Below are positions 62,567 to 64,000 of a stretch of DNA of 64,000 bases, piece by piece. The translations under genes and the position numbers were made by a program. Position 1 is the first letter of the stretch. Each line of letters starts with the position of its first letter. This DNA is from Acidobacteriota bacterium (lineage in GTDB: Bacteria > Acidobacteriota > Blastocatellia > Pyrinomonadales > Pyrinomonadaceae), in NCBI GenBank assembly GCA_016715115.1, contig JADKBM010000004.1:496001-560000 (forward strand), in the 5' to 3' direction. The notes under the pieces were generated by a model. That model was not told where the DNA came from. It did no database searches and saw nothing but the letters and a program-made list of their open reading frames with translations.

Positions 62567-64000
62567 ATGACCGAAACCGAATCAACTCGCGAACCGTCCC
62601 CCGAAATTCCCGTAACAAAAGCGCGCAGCGTCACGAAAAGTGCCGGCATCGTCTCGATCGCCGTTATGTTTTCCCGTGTCCTGGGACTTGTCCGCGAAAT
62701 GATCTTTTCGCGCTTTTTCGGCGCCGGATTTCTGTATGACGCTTTTTTGGTCGGTTTTCGGATACCGAATCTTCTGCGGGATCTTTTTGCCGAAGGTGCA
62801 CTCTCAGCGGCGTTCGTCAAGGTCTTTACCGATTACCAGATCAAGAAGAGCGAGATCGAAGCCTGGCGATTGGCGAGTCTGGTATTCAATGCATTGGCGG
62901 TTGTCCTGAGCTTTGTTGCGATTCTCGGAATCCTTCTCTCTCCGTACATCGTGCCGCTGCTCGCGTGGGGTTTTCCTCCTGAAAAAGCGCGTCTAGCGGT
63001 GACGCTGACTCAGATAATGTTCCCGTTCATCCTGCTAGTGGCGATGGCCGCGGTCGCGATGGGCGTTTTGAATACGAAGGGACGATTCGGAATTCCCGCT
63101 TCGGCATCGACGGCGTTCAACATCGCCTCCATCGTTTTTGGTCTCGCGATGGCCTTTTGGCTGAGCGGTGGGACGTGGGAAATCTCGGCTGACAAGAACC
63201 TGGTTCCGAGTGCCGCGGCGCAATGGGCGATCACCGGAATGGCGATCGGCACTTTGATCGGCGGCGCGTTTCAGCTCTTCATACAGATTCCATCCCTCTA
63301 CAAGGTCGGATTTCGTTTCATTCCGGCACTGAGTTTTACCGACGAGGGCGTGCGGCGCGTGATGCGTTTGATGGGGCCTGCGATCATCGGAACTTCGGCG
63401 GTGCAAGTAAAGGTCCTCGTCGACACCTTCGTCGTTTCGGGAATCGACGGCGGCCAGTCTTGGCTTTCATACGCCTTTCGGCTGATGCAATTCCCGATCG
63501 GCGTTTTTGGAGTCGCGATCGGCACGGCGGCAATTCCGACGCTTTCAAAACTCGCCTCCGAAGAGAACTTCAAGGAGTTTCGAAGCACGCTCTCCGACGC
63601 GGTGAAACTTATCTTTCTGCTGACGATACCGTCGGCCTGTGGACTGATCGTGCTCGGTGAACCGATCATCAGGCTGATCTACGAAGGTGGACGATTCGGC
63701 GCGGCCGATACCAATATGACGGCGTGGGCGCTTTCGGCCTACTCGGTCGGACTTGCGGGTTATGCGGCGATCAAGGTTTTGTCTCCGTCGTTTTACGCGC
63801 TCGATGACGCGAAGACGCCGATGTACGTGAGTCTCGCGTCGATCGTCGTACACGTCGGGACGAGTTACGGAATGATGAGACTGCTTTCGACCGTCGGGGT
63901 TACGCCCGAACGGCCGGGCGGTTTCGGCCACGTCGGAGTGGCGCTCGCGACGTCGCTCGTGGCACTCATCAATTTCCTCGCACTTTCGCTTTTGATGCGC
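62567..64000 (+). CDS. murJ: Lipid II flippase MurJ (MviN), partial at window edge
   Basis: The first 478 residues are present, with the C-terminus off the right edge. After a charged N-terminus the MurJ signature is clear: MFSRVLGLVREMIFSRFFGA, AFLVGFRIPNLLRDLFAEGA and LSAAFVKVFTDY. About 12 hydrophobic helices follow, including QFPIGVFGVAIGTAAIPTLS and IRLIYEGGRF. MurJ moves lipid II across the inner membrane for peptidoglycan assembly. Its position after dacB and before the edge forms a small wall-synthesis neighbourhood. A strong terminator separates it from dacB, so it is transcribed independently. Confidence 0.95.
   Translation, partial: MTETESTREPSPEIPVTKARSVTKSAGIVSIAVMFSRVLGLVREMIFSRFFGAGFLYDAFLVGFRIPNLLRDLFAEGALSAAFVKVFTDYQIKKSEIEAWRLASLVFNALAVVLSFVAILGILLSPYIVPLLAWGFPPEKARLAVTLTQIMFPFILLVAMAAVAMGVLNTKGRFGIPASASTAFNIASIVFGLAMAFWLSGGTWEISADKNLVPSAAAQWAITGMAIGTLIGGAFQLFIQIPSLYKVGFRFIPALSFTDEGVRRVMRLMGPAIIGTSAVQVKVLVDTFVVSGIDGGQSWLSYAFRLMQFPIGVFGVAIGTAAIPTLSKLASEENFKEFRSTLSDAVKLIFLLTIPSACGLIVLGEPIIRLIYEGGRFGAADTNMTAWALSAYSVGLAGYAAIKVLSPSFYALDDAKTPMYVSLASIVVHVGTSYGMMRLLSTVGVTPERPGGFGHVGVALATSLVALINFLALSLLMR

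Overview
The window reads like a chromosomal stretch of an Acidobacteriota bacterium, probably a Blastocatellia/Pyrinomonadaceae-like lineage. This is an inference from gene content and not from a marker gene: a 1268-residue Oar-like TonB-dependent receptor, several exported peptidases (two M28, S9, S41), a periplasmic beta-propeller diguanylate cyclase, TolB-like PD40 proteins, a PQQ sugar dehydrogenase, and intergenic DNA full of palindromes and short tandem repeats. No rRNA, tRNA or CRISPR array was seen.

Region 1-3.6 kb is an AT-rich accessory island. It holds the start of a CBASS-type (SMODS) nucleotidyltransferase that runs off the left edge. A LexA-like self-cleaving repressor with a probable leaderless promoter and operator lies immediately upstream in the same transcript. 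An IS3-family remnant follows, then three overlapping or closely packed minus-strand genes: a two-TM protein with a soluble domain, a small protein, and a third gene truncated by the IS end. This is the best candidate for a poorly described defence system.

Region 3.6-19.4 kb is housekeeping: thiC under a TPP riboswitch whose 3' end abuts the start codon, a methyltransferase, a decayed IS3 element sitting in a heptamer-repeat tract, asnA, a dsbB/dsbA pair, an FKBP isomerase, a PQQ sugar dehydrogenase, M28 and S9 peptidases, msrA and a CapA-like lipoprotein. At 19.6-21.7 kb a decayed IS1182-like element has split an older small inverted-repeat element.

Region 21.8-29.1 kb has a methionine-salvage operon (mtnB, small unknown gene, mtnD, mtnC), a propeller-GGDEF protein and an S41 peptidase. 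Region 29.4-37.3 kb has a CrtA-like monooxygenase, an overlapping operon moaA-araC type regulator-photolyase-like protein-methyltransferase, an SH3 protein and queG. Region 37.4-50.7 kb has the Oar-like receptor, an FAD oxidoreductase divergent from an MBL hydrolase, a TolB-like protein, an M28-PDZ peptidase, a CusF-like protein, dapF, a small Cys-rich protein and an S1/P1 nuclease. Region 50.8-64 kb has an M20 peptidase, an orphan DNA methyltransferase, exonuclease III, a nitroreductase, an amidohydrolase overlapping a lytic transglycosylase, a PIN-domain toxin candidate with partner, a TPR/double-retropepsin protein, an Ogg2-type glycosylase, a PBP4-type peptidase with a clear terminator, and murJ running off the right edge.

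The most striking whole-window signal is intergenic. At least seven low-complexity tracts with different sequences share a 7-bp period, lie directly after stop codons, and are often arranged as inverted arms. They are interspersed with at least three families of dispersed palindromic (REP-like) repeats.
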